Source: Streptomyces sp. B21-083 (lineage in GTDB: Bacteria; Actinomycetota; Actinomycetes; Streptomycetales; Streptomycetaceae). Taken from it: a stretch of 64,000 nucleotides of DNA. Below, one piece after another: positions 42,694 through 51,333 of the stretch. A program made the translations under genes and the position numbers. Position 1 is the stretch's first letter. Each line of letters begins with the position of its first letter. The stretch spans positions 2,914,001-2,978,000 of the forward strand of contig NZ_JARUND010000002.1 of the NCBI RefSeq assembly GCF_036898825.1, given 5' to 3'. The notes under the pieces were generated by a model. That model saw nothing but the letters and a program-made list of their open reading frames with translations, ran no database searches and was not told the origin of the DNA.

Positions 42694-43472
42694 TCCTCGG
42701 AGTCCTCGTCCTCCGGGGACTCCGTGGTCTCCTCGCCGAGCAGGTCGCGGGCCATCATCGTGGCGCCCGCGACCGCGCCCGGCATCAGGAAGACGGCCAC
42801 GAACGGCACCAGGAAGGCCAGCCCGAGCGGCGTACCGAAACCCCACACGAGCAGCTTGCGGGAGCGCAACAGGGCGAGGCGTTCCCGGAGTTCGACCCGG
42901 CGCCGCTGCAGGGCGACTCCGGTCAGCTCCTCGGTGAGGAAGAACCCGGTGACCATGAAGCCGAGCACGGGTACGACGGTCTGCCCGACGAACGGAATGA
43001 AGCCGAGGGCGAAGAGGAGCACCGCCCAGCACAGGGCCCGGACGAGGACCCGGAGGCTGTCGCGGGCCGAGATCCACAACTCCCTGTGCAGCGGCAGGCC
43101 CGACTCGGGGGCCGTGCCGTCCGGGGACACGTCCCGGTCGACCTTCTCGGAGAGGTTCTCGTAGAAGGGCTGGCCGATGAGGAGGGTCATCGCGGTGAAG
43201 GTGAGGACCGAGAGGAGCAGGGCCAGGGCGAAGAGGAGCGTGGTGAGGAAGCCGCGGAAGAGACCGAGCCAGGGGCTCGACCAGTCGTCGGCGAAGGGGG
43301 TGGCCCACGCGGTGAGGTCGGTGCCGTAGAGGGCGAGGGCCGTCAGGGCGGCGAGGTAGAGGACAAGGGTGAGGAGGCCGGGCAGCAGCCCGAATCCGTA
43401 GCTCCTGCCGTGTCGGGCGACCCAGCGCTGGCCCTTCAGGAGATAACGGAAGCCTGTCGCGAGATCGCTCAT
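42666..43472 (-). CDS. EI24/CysZ family membrane protein
   Basis: 268 residues with about five hydrophobic segments. GFRYLLKGQRWVARHG at the N-terminus, TLLIGQPFYENLSEKVD and FIPFVGQTVVPVLGF are typical of the EI24 (CysZ-like) family, which in E. coli transports sulfate. The acidic C-terminal tail overlaps the end of the convergent C15-like gene by 28 bases. Transport role here is inferred from family only. Confidence 0.88.
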   Translation of the reverse strand: MSDLATGFRYLLKGQRWVARHGRSYGFGLLPGLLTLVLYLAALTALALYGTDLTAWATPFADDWSSPWLGLFRGFLTTLLFALALLLSVLTFTAMTLLIGQPFYENLSEKVDRDVSPDGTAPESGLPLHRELWISARDSLRVLVRALCWAVLLFALGFIPFVGQTVVPVLGFMVTGFFLTEELTGVALQRRRVELRERLALLRSRKLLVWGFGTPLGLAFLVPFVAVFLMPGAVAGATMMARDLLGEETTESPEDEDSEDQETSASAS

Positions 43473-43619
43473 GGGGGAACTCTATCGGGGCCCCTTTCGG
43501 CCCTCACGGCATCCGCCGTCCGGGGCATCCGTGGCACGGAGACCCTCTTGTCGGCGTTGAGTCGAGAAGGTACATCTCGCCGTACCGATCTCAGGAAGCA
43601 CAGCAAGCACCGGACTACC

Positions 43620-43646
43620 GGAAGTAACGGAAGTAACGGAAGTAAC
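43620..43646 (+). repeat. Three 9-base tandem repeats upstream of M14 gene
   Basis: GGAAGTAAC three times without interruption, followed by the related AGGAAGCATGGG. It ends 23 bases before the GTG start and is presumably in the 5' untranslated leader. Confidence 0.85.
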
Positions 43647-43669
43647 AGGAAGCATGGGAGAAGGTACGC

Positions 43670-46282
43670 GTGCGTCGCACAAGACCCGTTCCACCGAGCC
43701 CTGTTCTGCTCACCGTCCTCGCCGTCACCACGGCGGGCTCGCTCCTGCTCACCCCTCACACCGCCACCGCCGACCGCAAGCCCGTCACCCGTGAGGAGGC
43801 GGAGGGCCCGGGGGCGCCGGGCGAGCGGTCCGCTGTCGACCGGCGTGCCGCGACGGCCCCGGCCGCCGCCGCCGTCCGCGCCCTCGCCGCCCCCGTCACC
43901 GATCTCGGCGACAAGGGGCGCGGCTACCCCCGCGAGCAGACGCTGTCCCCCGACCCGGTGAACCCGGCGGACAAGTCCATCAAGCTGGGCCTGACCCCGT
44001 ACCACGCCATCGCCCCCAAGCTGAACGCCCTTCAGCGGCTGGGCGACCGGGTGAGCGTCGAGGTCGCGGGCCGTTCGGCGGGTGGGCACCGGCTCTACCT
44101 GGTCACGGTCACCGCGCCGGAGAGCGCGGCCCAGACACGCGCCCAGGAGGGTATGCGCGAGCTGATCGAGAACGCGCCCTCGGTCGCCGCCAAGAGCCGG
44201 ACGGTCAAACGGACTTACAAGGCGCCCGTCTTCGTCAACAACAACATCCACGGCAACGAGTGGGAGGGCACCGACGCCTCCCTGAAGATCGTCGAGCGGC
44301 TGGCGACCGCCACCGACGCCAGAACCCGGGAGCTGCTCGCACACAGCCGGCTCTACTTCAACATCACCGCCAACCCGGACGGCCGTATCGCCGGCACCCG
44401 TGCCAACGCAGGCGGGTTCGACCTGAACCGGGACTTCGTCACCTCCTCGCAGCCCGAGGGGCGGGCGATGCGGCAGATCGAGATCGACAAGCAGCCGACC
44501 GTCATGCTCGACCTGCACGGATACGTCAACGGCACCCTCATCGAGCCGACCACTCCCCCGCACGGCGAGAACTACGAGTACGACCTGTTCCTGAAGAACA
44601 CCTACGCCAACGCCCTGGGAATGGAGGCCGCCGTCAACGGCCTCGGGTACACGCCGGCGAAGGACGGTGTCGAGCCCGCCCAGATCCCGTTCCGTGATCA
44701 GCAGGAGGGCTGGGACGACTGGCCGCCGATCTTCACCCCGCAGTACGCGGCCTTCCACGGCACGGTCGCCGCGCACACCGTCGAGATCCCGATGACGGTC
44801 AACAACCGGGCCTACGACACCCTTTCGGTCGCCGAGTTGCGCCGCCGCAGCGCGATCAACGTCGCCGTGGCCGGGGCGGCCATCACCGCGACCTTCGACT
44901 ACGTCCAGGATCACCGGACTTCGCTCGTCGCCGACCAGATCGAGGTCTTCCGGCGCGGTGCCACGGGGGCCGCGCAGGTGCCGGTGTCGGCCAAGAGCGT
45001 GCCGGGTGTTCCGGGTATCGGGCCGGAGGACGTCTACACGACCACCTTTCCCCGTGCGTACGTCATTCCGGCGGGCGCCCCGGGCGGGCGGTCTACGCCC
45101 GCCGCCGCCCGGCTGGTCGACCATCTGCTCGCCAACGACATCAGGGTCGGCCGCGCGAGCCACGCCTTCCGGCTCGGCGGACGGACGTACGAGAAGGGCT
45201 CGTACGTCGTCGACATGCGCCAGCCGAAACGCGGACTCGCGAACGTGCTGCTCGCCGACGGGCGGGACATCAGCGACAAGGTGTCGGTGATGTACGACAT
45301 CTCGGGGTGGAGCCTGGGCCGGCTGTGGGGCGCGACCGTCCGGCCGGTCGGCAGCGGCAGTCTGTCGGGCGTGCCGCTGCGGGCGGTGACCGCCGCGACG
45401 CGCGTCGGGTATGTCGCTCCGCACGGCAGGCTACGGCTGCGCCTGGACGACCCACGGGAGATCGCGGCCCTCAACTCCCTTCTCCGGAAGGGTGTTTCGG
45501 TACGGCGGGCGGCGGACGGCAGTGCGATCGTCCCGGCGTCGGCGCGTAAGGAGGCGCTCGCGGCGGCCCGTACGTACGACGTGGCCTTCGACTCGACGAA
45601 GGCGACCGGAGTCTCCGTCCTGCGGCGCACCCGGGTCGCGGCGGCCGTCCCGCCCGGGGAGCTGTTCGCGCTGCGGGAGATGAACTTCGAGGTGACTCCG
45701 GTGTCGACGGCTCTCCTCAACGCCGGTTTCGACTGGGCCGGGGTGGAGGTGCTGTTCGTGTCGCAGGACGTGGAGTACAAGGGCCTGAACCCGGCCGCCC
45801 GTAAGGCGCTCGACGCCTTCCTCGGCTCCCGGGGACTGGTCGGCCGGGGTGCCACCGGGGCCGCGCTGAACTCCGCCGCCGGGCTGCTGGCGGCGAAGCC
45901 GGTGGAGGGCAACGGGGACGCCAACGGCGTTGTCCGGGTGGTGAATTCGGGCCGCAGTCCGGTCACCGGCGGGGCGCCGGACCATGGGTTCGTGTACGCG
46001 CCCGTCTGGTTCACGGACCTGGGACCGGGCGTGCGCGTCGACCAGTCGTACGGGAGCGGGAATCCTCTCGTCTCCGGGCACTGGCGGCCGTTCCCGGACG
46101 GGTCCGGGGGGCCGGGGGCGGCTGCGGGACAAGCGTCGGTGGTCAGCGGGCCGCACGCGGTGCTGTTCGGCACCGAGCCGCTGTTCCGGGACCACCCCAA
46201 GGGAGAGTTCGCGCAGGTGGCACGTGCTTTGCTGAGCGTGCCGACCACGCCGATCGGCACGTCGAGCAAGGAGAGCGGATGA
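43670..46282 (+). CDS. Secreted M14 family zinc carboxypeptidase
   Basis: 870 residues from GTG 43670 with GGGAGAAGG upstream. Signal peptide at about 5-32 (VLLTVLAVTTAGSLLLTP). The M14 catalytic domain holds zinc ligands His194 and Glu197 (NNNIHGNEWEG), His283 (MLDLHGYVNG) and the catalytic Glu372 (AHTVEIPMT). The C-terminal 450 residues are of no clear family and contain a region resembling a class I glutamine-amidotransferase-like or beta-rich accessory domain. It should trim C-terminal residues from proteins or peptidoglycan peptides outside the cell. Overlaps the next gene by ATGA. Confidence 0.9.
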   Translation: MRRTRPVPPSPVLLTVLAVTTAGSLLLTPHTATADRKPVTREEAEGPGAPGERSAVDRRAATAPAAAAVRALAAPVTDLGDKGRGYPREQTLSPDPVNPADKSIKLGLTPYHAIAPKLNALQRLGDRVSVEVAGRSAGGHRLYLVTVTAPESAAQTRAQEGMRELIENAPSVAAKSRTVKRTYKAPVFVNNNIHGNEWEGTDASLKIVERLATATDARTRELLAHSRLYFNITANPDGRIAGTRANAGGFDLNRDFVTSSQPEGRAMRQIEIDKQPTVMLDLHGYVNGTLIEPTTPPHGENYEYDLFLKNTYANALGMEAAVNGLGYTPAKDGVEPAQIPFRDQQEGWDDWPPIFTPQYAAFHGTVAAHTVEIPMTVNNRAYDTLSVAELRRRSAINVAVAGAAITATFDYVQDHRTSLVADQIEVFRRGATGAAQVPVSAKSVPGVPGIGPEDVYTTTFPRAYVIPAGAPGGRSTPAAARLVDHLLANDIRVGRASHAFRLGGRTYEKGSYVVDMRQPKRGLANVLLADGRDISDKVSVMYDISGWSLGRLWGATVRPVGSGSLSGVPLRAVTAATRVGYVAPHGRLRLRLDDPREIAALNSLLRKGVSVRRAADGSAIVPASARKEALAAARTYDVAFDSTKATGVSVLRRTRVAAAVPPGELFALREMNFEVTPVSTALLNAGFDWAGVEVLFVSQDVEYKGLNPAARKALDAFLGSRGLVGRGATGAALNSAAGLLAAKPVEGNGDANGVVRVVNSGRSPVTGGAPDHGFVYAPVWFTDLGPGVRVDQSYGSGNPLVSGHWRPFPDGSGGPGAAAGQASVVSGPHAVLFGTEPLFRDHPKGEFAQVARALLSVPTTPIGTSSKESG

Positions 46283-47466
46283 CGCGGGAGACCAACGGGG
46301 CCGTAGGACGACTCGTCCACGGCACGGTCACCGAGGGCTTCGAGGCGGTGCGGGAGGAGTTCGCCGCCTTCGTCGCCGGTGAACTGCCCGACTACGAGGG
46401 CCAGTTGTGCGCGTACGTGCACGGCCGACGGGTCGTCGACCTGTGGGCGGCCCCGGACACCGAGCCGGACTTCGGGCCGGACAGCCTCTACGGGGTGTAC
46501 TCGTCCACGAAGGGCGCCGCCCATCTCGTGGTCGCCCTGCTGGTCCAGGAGGGCACCCTGGAGCTGGACCGCAAAGTCACCTACTACTGGCCGGAGTTCG
46601 CCCCCGAGGGCAAGGCGGCGCTGACCCTGCGCGACCTGATCTCGCACCGGGCGGGGCTGGTCGGCAGCGACGCCGGGTTCACCCTGGAGGAGCTGGCCAG
46701 CGACCGGGTGATCGCCGAACGCCTCGCGGACCAGCGCCCGTTCTGGCGGCCGGGCAGCGCCTTCGGCTATCACGCCCTCGTCATCGGCGCGTTGACCGGC
46801 GAGATCGTACGGCGCGCCACGGGCCGTACGCTCCAGGAGGTCCACGAGGAGCGGGTGCGGGCCCCGTACGGCCTCGACTTCTATCTGGGGCTGCCGGAGG
46901 CGCTGGAGCCGCGCTTCCGTACCGTCCAGCCGATGCGGCCGACGCCGGAGGAACGGGCGTTGCTCGACTCGCTGCCCTCCGGACCGCACACGCTCGCGTC
47001 GATCGCCTTCAACCGCAACGGGGCCGAGCCCACCGACATCGAGTCGCTGCCCAACCACCGGGTGGTCCGCGAGAAGGGGCCGGCGTCGGTCGGCGGAGTG
47101 GCGTCGGCGCGTGGGCTGGCCGGGCTGTACGCGGCGGCGATCAGTGCGGTCGGTGAGCAGGCGCCGCTGCTGAAGCCGGACACGGTGGCGGAGTTCGGCC
47201 AGTTCCACTCGGCCGGCTACGACCTGGTGGCCCGGGCGCACAAGTCGTTCGGCCTGGGCTTCCAGAAGACGGCGGACGTGGCCTACCCGTTCCTGGGCGC
47301 CAACACGATCGGCCACAGCGGGGCGGGCGGCTCGCAGGCCTTCGCCGACCCGCACTGCGGTCTGGCCTACGGCTACACCCGGCGCCGGTACGCCTTCCCG
47401 GGCGGAGCGGCGCCGGAGAACGAGCGGTTCGTGCGGGCCGCGCACACGGCGGCGCTGCGCGGCTGA
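46279..47466 (+). CDS. EstB-like serine hydrolase (class C beta-lactamase fold)
   Basis: 395 residues. GVYSSTKGAAHLV holds SxxK (Ser-Ser-Thr-Lys), SAFGYHALVIGALTGEI the Tyr of the second motif, and GHSGAGGSQAF the HxG motif; DLISHRAGL is the conserved neighbouring segment. The family includes esterases and lipases such as EstB. No signal peptide, so cytoplasmic. Coupled to the M14 gene by a 4-base ATGA overlap; a joint role in peptide or ester turnover is possible. A strong hairpin follows the stop. Confidence 0.88.
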   Translation: MTRETNGAVGRLVHGTVTEGFEAVREEFAAFVAGELPDYEGQLCAYVHGRRVVDLWAAPDTEPDFGPDSLYGVYSSTKGAAHLVVALLVQEGTLELDRKVTYYWPEFAPEGKAALTLRDLISHRAGLVGSDAGFTLEELASDRVIAERLADQRPFWRPGSAFGYHALVIGALTGEIVRRATGRTLQEVHEERVRAPYGLDFYLGLPEALEPRFRTVQPMRPTPEERALLDSLPSGPHTLASIAFNRNGAEPTDIESLPNHRVVREKGPASVGGVASARGLAGLYAAAISAVGEQAPLLKPDTVAEFGQFHSAGYDLVARAHKSFGLGFQKTADVAYPFLGANTIGHSGAGGSQAFADPHCGLAYGYTRRRYAFPGGAAPENERFVRAAHTAALRG

Positions 47467-47484
47467 CCCGCGTATCGGCCACGA

Positions 47485-47527
47485 CGACGCCGGCCGCACC
47501 CCACGTCCAGGGGTGCGGCCGGCGTCG
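47485..47527. terminator. Bidirectional 18-bp hairpin terminator
   Basis: CGACGCCGGCCGCACCCC (47485-47502) pairs perfectly with 47510-47527 around a 7-base loop, between convergent genes. Confidence 0.9.
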
Positions 47528-47547
47528 GCGGCTCAGGTGGTCGAAGC

Positions 47548-48576
47548 TCAGAGCTTGACGATCATCTTGCCGGTGTTGTCGCCGCGCAGGACCCCGAAGA
47601 ACGCCTCCAGGTTGTTCTCGATGCCCTCGACGACCGTCTCGCGGTACTTGAGCTCGCCGGAGCGGATCCAGGCGCCGACCTCCTCGACGAACTTCGACTG
47701 GAGGTCGTAGTGGTCGTTGACGAGGAGGCCCTCGATACGGCCGCGGGTCGCGATGAGGCGGGCGAGGTTCTTGGGGCCGGGGGCCGGCTCCGTGTTGTTG
47801 TAGACGGAGATCATGCCGCAGATGGCGATGCGGCCGGCGTGCTTGAGGGAGCCGATGGCCGCCTCCAGGTGGTCGCCGCCCACGTTGTCGAAGTAGACGT
47901 CGATGCCGTCGGGGGCGGCCTCGCGGAGCTGCGAGGCGACCGACCCGTCCTTGTAGTTGAAGGCGGCGTCGAAGCCGTACTCCTCCACCAGCAGCTTGAC
48001 CTTCTCGTCGGACCCGGCGGAGCCGATGACCCGGGAGGCACCCTTGAGCTTGGCGATCTGCCCGACCTGGCCGCCCACGGCGCCGGCGGCGCCGGACACG
48101 AACACGACGTCGCCCTCCTTGAAGGAGGCCGTGCGCAGGAGGCCCGCGTAGGCGGTGAGGCCGGTCATGCCGAGCACACCGAGGTACGTCGACAGGGGCG
48201 CGGCGTCGGGGTCGACCTTGACGGCGTCCTTCGCGTTCACCGCCGCGTACTCGCGCCAGCCGAGGAAGTGCAGGACGTGGTCGCCGACCGAGATGCCCTC
48301 CGCGTTGGAGACGACGACCTCGCCGACGGCCCCGCCCTGCATGACCTTGCCCAGCTCGAAGGGGGCGACGTACGACTTGGCGTCGCTCATCCGGCCACGC
48401 ATGTAGGGGTCCACGGAGACGTACAGGTTCCGCACCAGCACCTGGCCCTCGCGGGGCTGCGGGAGGGCTGCCTCGACCAGCTCGAAGTCCTCGGCCTTGG
48501 GCCGGCCGACCGGACGGCTGCGCAGGTGCCATTCGCGGTTGACGGCGGGAAGGGCGGGGGTGGGGGTGTCGGACAT
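47548..48576 (-). CDS. NADP-dependent MDR oxidoreductase (CurA/PTGR-like)
   Basis: 342 residues. VNREWHLRSRPVGRP at the start, YVSVDPYMRGRM, GKVMQGGAVGEVVVS, YLGVLGMTGLTAYAGLL and FVSGAAGAVGGQVGQIAKLK (NADPH-binding Rossmann loop) place it in the prostaglandin-reductase/CurA branch of zinc-free medium-chain reductases. It should reduce an alpha,beta-unsaturated ketone or similar double bond. Divergent from a MarR gene with two inverted repeats between, so it is likely induced by a reactive or phenolic compound. Confidence 0.92.
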   Translation of the reverse strand: MSDTPTPALPAVNREWHLRSRPVGRPKAEDFELVEAALPQPREGQVLVRNLYVSVDPYMRGRMSDAKSYVAPFELGKVMQGGAVGEVVVSNAEGISVGDHVLHFLGWREYAAVNAKDAVKVDPDAAPLSTYLGVLGMTGLTAYAGLLRTASFKEGDVVFVSGAAGAVGGQVGQIAKLKGASRVIGSAGSDEKVKLLVEEYGFDAAFNYKDGSVASQLREAAPDGIDVYFDNVGGDHLEAAIGSLKHAGRIAICGMISVYNNTEPAPGPKNLARLIATRGRIEGLLVNDHYDLQSKFVEEVGAWIRSGELKYRETVVEGIENNLEAFFGVLRGDNTGKMIVKL

Positions 48577-48638
48577 GAGGAGGCCTTCCGGTGCGGCTGG
48601 GTATCGCTGAGTATCTACGTGCTCTACGGCTCAGATGC

Positions 48639-48676
48639 TTCAGTACGTGAAACAATAATGCTCCTGAATATTTCAG
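48639..48676. promoter_or_regulatory. Paired MarR operator candidates
   Basis: TTCA-GTACG-TGAA (48639-48651) and CTGAA-TAT-TTCAG (48664-48676), sharing TTCA/TGAA arms with centres 25 bases apart. They lie 31-100 bases from the two divergent starts. Confidence 0.65.
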
Positions 48677-48706
48677 GGTGTCAAGTAAAGGGGTAGCCTG
48701 GAGAGC

Positions 48707-49144
48707 ATGGCCACACCGGAGAAGACCCGCCGCATGGACCCCCTGAGCCTGGAGGTCGTCGACCTCATCGGGGCGGTCGTGGCCCGCTATCACGAGGAGT
48801 ACGAGGAGGCGGCCACCCGGCACTCCCTCACCGGGGCGCAGGCGCGCCTGCTGAGCCTGCTCTCGCTGGGTCCCCTGCCGATGCGGCAGCTGGCACGGAA
48901 GCTGCGGTGCGAGCCGTCGAACGTCACCGGGATCGTGGACCGCCTGGAGTCCCGGGATCTGGTCGAGCGCCGCCCCGACCCGTCGGACCGCCGGGTGAAG
49001 CTGGCCGCGTGCACGGACGAGGGCCGCCGGGTCGCGCGGAGCCTGCGCGACTCCCTGGACTTCGCACGGGAGCCGCTGGCCGGGCTGTCGGAGGAGGAGC
49101 GGGTGCTGTTGCGGGGGCTGCTGGTGCGGATGGTGGAGGCGTGA
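48707..49144 (+). CDS. MarR family transcriptional regulator
   Basis: 145 residues. Winged helix: LTGAQARLLSLLSLGPLPMR, LARKLRCEPSNVTGIVDRLE and ESRDLVERRPDPSDRRVKL (wing with DxRxxxL-type DRR). Dimerisation helices flank it. Divergent from the MDR oxidoreductase; autoregulation and repression of that gene through the paired inverted repeats is the simplest reading. Confidence 0.9.
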   Translation: MATPEKTRRMDPLSLEVVDLIGAVVARYHEEYEEAATRHSLTGAQARLLSLLSLGPLPMRQLARKLRCEPSNVTGIVDRLESRDLVERRPDPSDRRVKLAACTDEGRRVARSLRDSLDFAREPLAGLSEEERVLLRGLLVRMVEA

Positions 49145-49266
49145 CCGCGGGCGCGGACCGGGGTCACGGAAGGTCGCGGGCGGGGTCACGACGACACGGC
49201 GGACTTCGTCACCCCGTGGGGTCGAACCCCGTCTCCGTCACGCTCGGCGCCACGGCCCTCACCCGC

Positions 49267-50094
49267 CTATGTGCACCACCAGAGGAACTGCTCGCACGTC
49301 TCCGAAGGTGAAGGTTCCGGCGTCGGATCCGCTCCGGTCGGGTCCGTGGACGGGGTCGTCGAGTCCGTCGGGGGCGAGGACTCGTCCCTCGTCGGCGTGG
49401 GCGCCGTACCGATCGGCGCCGACTGGGCGTCCTTGCTCCTGCTCGGTGAGACCGACGGTGACGGTGATCCCGAGCTCTCCGACGCGGACGGCGACGCCGA
49501 CGCGTCCGAAGACGGCGAGTCCGACGCGTCCTCGTCCGCCGAGGCCGACCGCTCGTCGGACAGGGGCGTCTCCGTGGCGCCGGTCTTCGCCGTCGCGCCG
49601 TCCGTCGCCCCGCCGTCCGCCGCCGCGGCGTTCGGGTTGGAACCCGGCGCGTCCGTGCCCAGCTCGGCGAGACTCAGTCCGCCCGCCGCGAGCACGAAGC
49701 CCGCGACGACGAGCAGCGTCCGCTTCCGTCGCCGCCGGTGCGCGGCGGCCTTGCGGTCCCGTCGGCTGCCGGCCGTCTGCCCGGCGTCGTCATAGGTGCC
49801 GGCCTCGGCGTCGTCCTCGGCGTCGTTCTCGGCGTCGTCCTCGTACTCGTCGGTGCCTTCCGCGGCCGGGGCGGCGGAGGCCGCTTCCCGTCCGCGTGCG
49901 CGACCTGCCTTACGGACCGCCGCCCGCCCAGGACGCGTCGCCTCGTCGACAGCACCCGCCGAGTCGTTCGCGTCCGTTTCCGGGCGCGCGTCGGTCTCCT
50001 CCGGGTACCCGTGGCGAGGTGCGATCGATGAGCCGCACCCCGGGCAGGCGAGTGCGCCGTTGAGGTGCCGTTGGCACTGCTGGCAGTAGTCCAT
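49267..50094 (-). CDS. Zinc-ribbon, single-span Ser/Thr-rich protein (SCO2400-like)
   Basis: 275 residues. MDYCQQCQRHLNGALACPGC is an N-terminal zinc ribbon (CxxC...CxxC). Residues 30-120 are acidic and low complexity (EYEDDAENDAEDDAEAGTYD). One membrane segment at about 128-146 follows an arginine cluster (HRRRRKR), giving an inside N-terminus. The outer part is Ser/Pro/Thr/Asp-rich and probably extended, ending CEQFLWWCT, where two Cys could form a disulphide. It resembles an uncharacterised Streptomyces family I know as SCO2400-like. Function unknown; a cytoplasm-to-wall tether or sensor is possible. Confidence 0.75.
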   Translation of the reverse strand: MDYCQQCQRHLNGALACPGCGSSIAPRHGYPEETDARPETDANDSAGAVDEATRPGRAAVRKAGRARGREAASAAPAAEGTDEYEDDAENDAEDDAEAGTYDDAGQTAGSRRDRKAAAHRRRRKRTLLVVAGFVLAAGGLSLAELGTDAPGSNPNAAAADGGATDGATAKTGATETPLSDERSASADEDASDSPSSDASASPSASESSGSPSPSVSPSRSKDAQSAPIGTAPTPTRDESSPPTDSTTPSTDPTGADPTPEPSPSETCEQFLWWCT

Positions 50095-50228
50095 GACGCG
50101 GGAAGAATAAGTTCCGCACGGGGAGCGTTCCTAGGGGTCGCTGTGAATATTCCGTGCGGAACTTGCGTTTTGGGTTTGCCCAGTTGAGGTCAAGGCCGAT
50201 CATTCCGTGCCAACTTCTGACACGCCGA

Positions 50229-50265
50229 AGCGGTCCGTCGCACGGCGTACGCGCGACGGACCGCT
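50229..50265 (-). terminator. Terminator of the CUT2 sugar importer operon
   Basis: AGCGGTCCGTCGC (50229-50241) pairs with GCGACGGACCGCT (50253-50265) around an 11-base loop, 28 bases after the last permease stop. Confidence 0.85.
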
Positions 50266-50292
50266 CCGAGCCTGAGTGCTTTCCCCTACGGC

Positions 50293-51333
50293 TCAGGTTT
50301 TCTTACGGGCCGTCATGGCCCGCTGGATCAGGATGAACGCGCAGAGCAGCACGCCCGTCGCGATCTTCGTCCACCAGGAGCTGAGTGTGCCCTCGAACTG
50401 GATGATGCTCTTGATGAGGCCCAGGACGAGGACGCCGAACAGGGTGCCCATGACATAGCCCGAGCCGCCCGTCAGCAGCGTGCCGCCGATGACGACCGCG
50501 GCGATCGCGTCGAGCTCCATGCCGGTGGCGTGCAGCGGGTCACCGGACTGGATGTACAGGGTGAAGAGCAGACCCGCCAGCGCCGAGCAGAAGCCGCTCA
50601 CCGTGTACACGGCGATCTTGGTGCCGCCCTGCGGGAGACCCATCAGCATCGCCGAGTGCTCGTTGCCGCCGATGGCGTACACCCGGCGGCCGAAGCGGGT
50701 GTAGTGCAGGACGTAGAAGGCGATGGCCAGCACCACCAGCGCGATGATCGCGCCGATCGACAGGAAGCCCACCCCCAGTTGTGCCTGCGCCTGCGCCATG
50801 CTGCTCACCGAGGAGTCGTCGATGGCGATCGACTCCTTGCTGATGACCAGGCACAGACCCCGGAAGAGGAACAGGCCGGCGAGGGTCACGATGAAGGGCT
50901 GGATCTCGAAGTTGTGGATCACATAGCCCATCAGGAAGCCGCCGAAGGCTCCGACGCCCAGCGCGATGGGGATGACGACCAGGATGGGCAGCTCCTGCTT
51001 CTGCACCAGCCATGCCGTGAGCATGGTCGTGAAGCCGATCACCGAGCCCACGGAGAGGTCGATGCCGCCCGAGAGGATGACGAAGGTGGCACCCACCGCG
51101 GCGACCAGCAGGTAGCCGTTGTCGATGAACAGGTTGAGGAAGACCTGCGGTTCGCCGAAACCGTAGTTCTGGTAGCGGCCGAGGCCCACGAGGTACATCA
51201 CGACGAAGAGCGTGGCGGTCACCACGACGGGCAGTCGCCGGTCACCGAGCAGCCGTGCCGCCTTGGACGCGGTGGAGGCGGACGCGGTCCCAGGGCTGTG
51301 CTGGGTCTTGGGGGGCTGGGCGGTCGTGCTCAT
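50293..51333 (-). CDS. Sugar ABC importer permease (YjfF-type)
   Basis: 346 residues, about nine membrane segments. ILSGGIDLSVGSVIGFT is the CUT2 permease signature, GYVIHNFEIQPFIVTLAG and YAIGGNEHSAMLMGL are family stretches. Closest in type to YjfF of the galactofuranose transporter. Its ATG overlaps the stop of the preceding permease gene (TGATG at 51331-51335). Together with the next two genes and the binding protein it makes a complete importer with a heterodimeric channel. Confidence 0.92.
   Translation of the reverse strand: MSTTAQPPKTQHSPGTASASTASKAARLLGDRRLPVVVTATLFVVMYLVGLGRYQNYGFGEPQVFLNLFIDNGYLLVAAVGATFVILSGGIDLSVGSVIGFTTMLTAWLVQKQELPILVVIPIALGVGAFGGFLMGYVIHNFEIQPFIVTLAGLFLFRGLCLVISKESIAIDDSSVSSMAQAQAQLGVGFLSIGAIIALVVLAIAFYVLHYTRFGRRVYAIGGNEHSAMLMGLPQGGTKIAVYTVSGFCSALAGLLFTLYIQSGDPLHATGMELDAIAAVVIGGTLLTGGSGYVMGTLFGVLVLGLIKSIIQFEGTLSSWWTKIATGVLLCAFILIQRAMTARKKT

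Noticed and set aside
41386..43961. Long alternative frame across the C15-like and M14 leaders
   Set aside because: Runs through two convergent genes and the tandem repeat; composition is that of a shadow frame.
49205..49245. tRNA T-arm or attachment-site remnant
   Set aside because: GGGGTTCGACCCC on the minus strand looks like a T-arm, but no acceptor, anticodon or D-arm can be drawn around it and no integrase is near.
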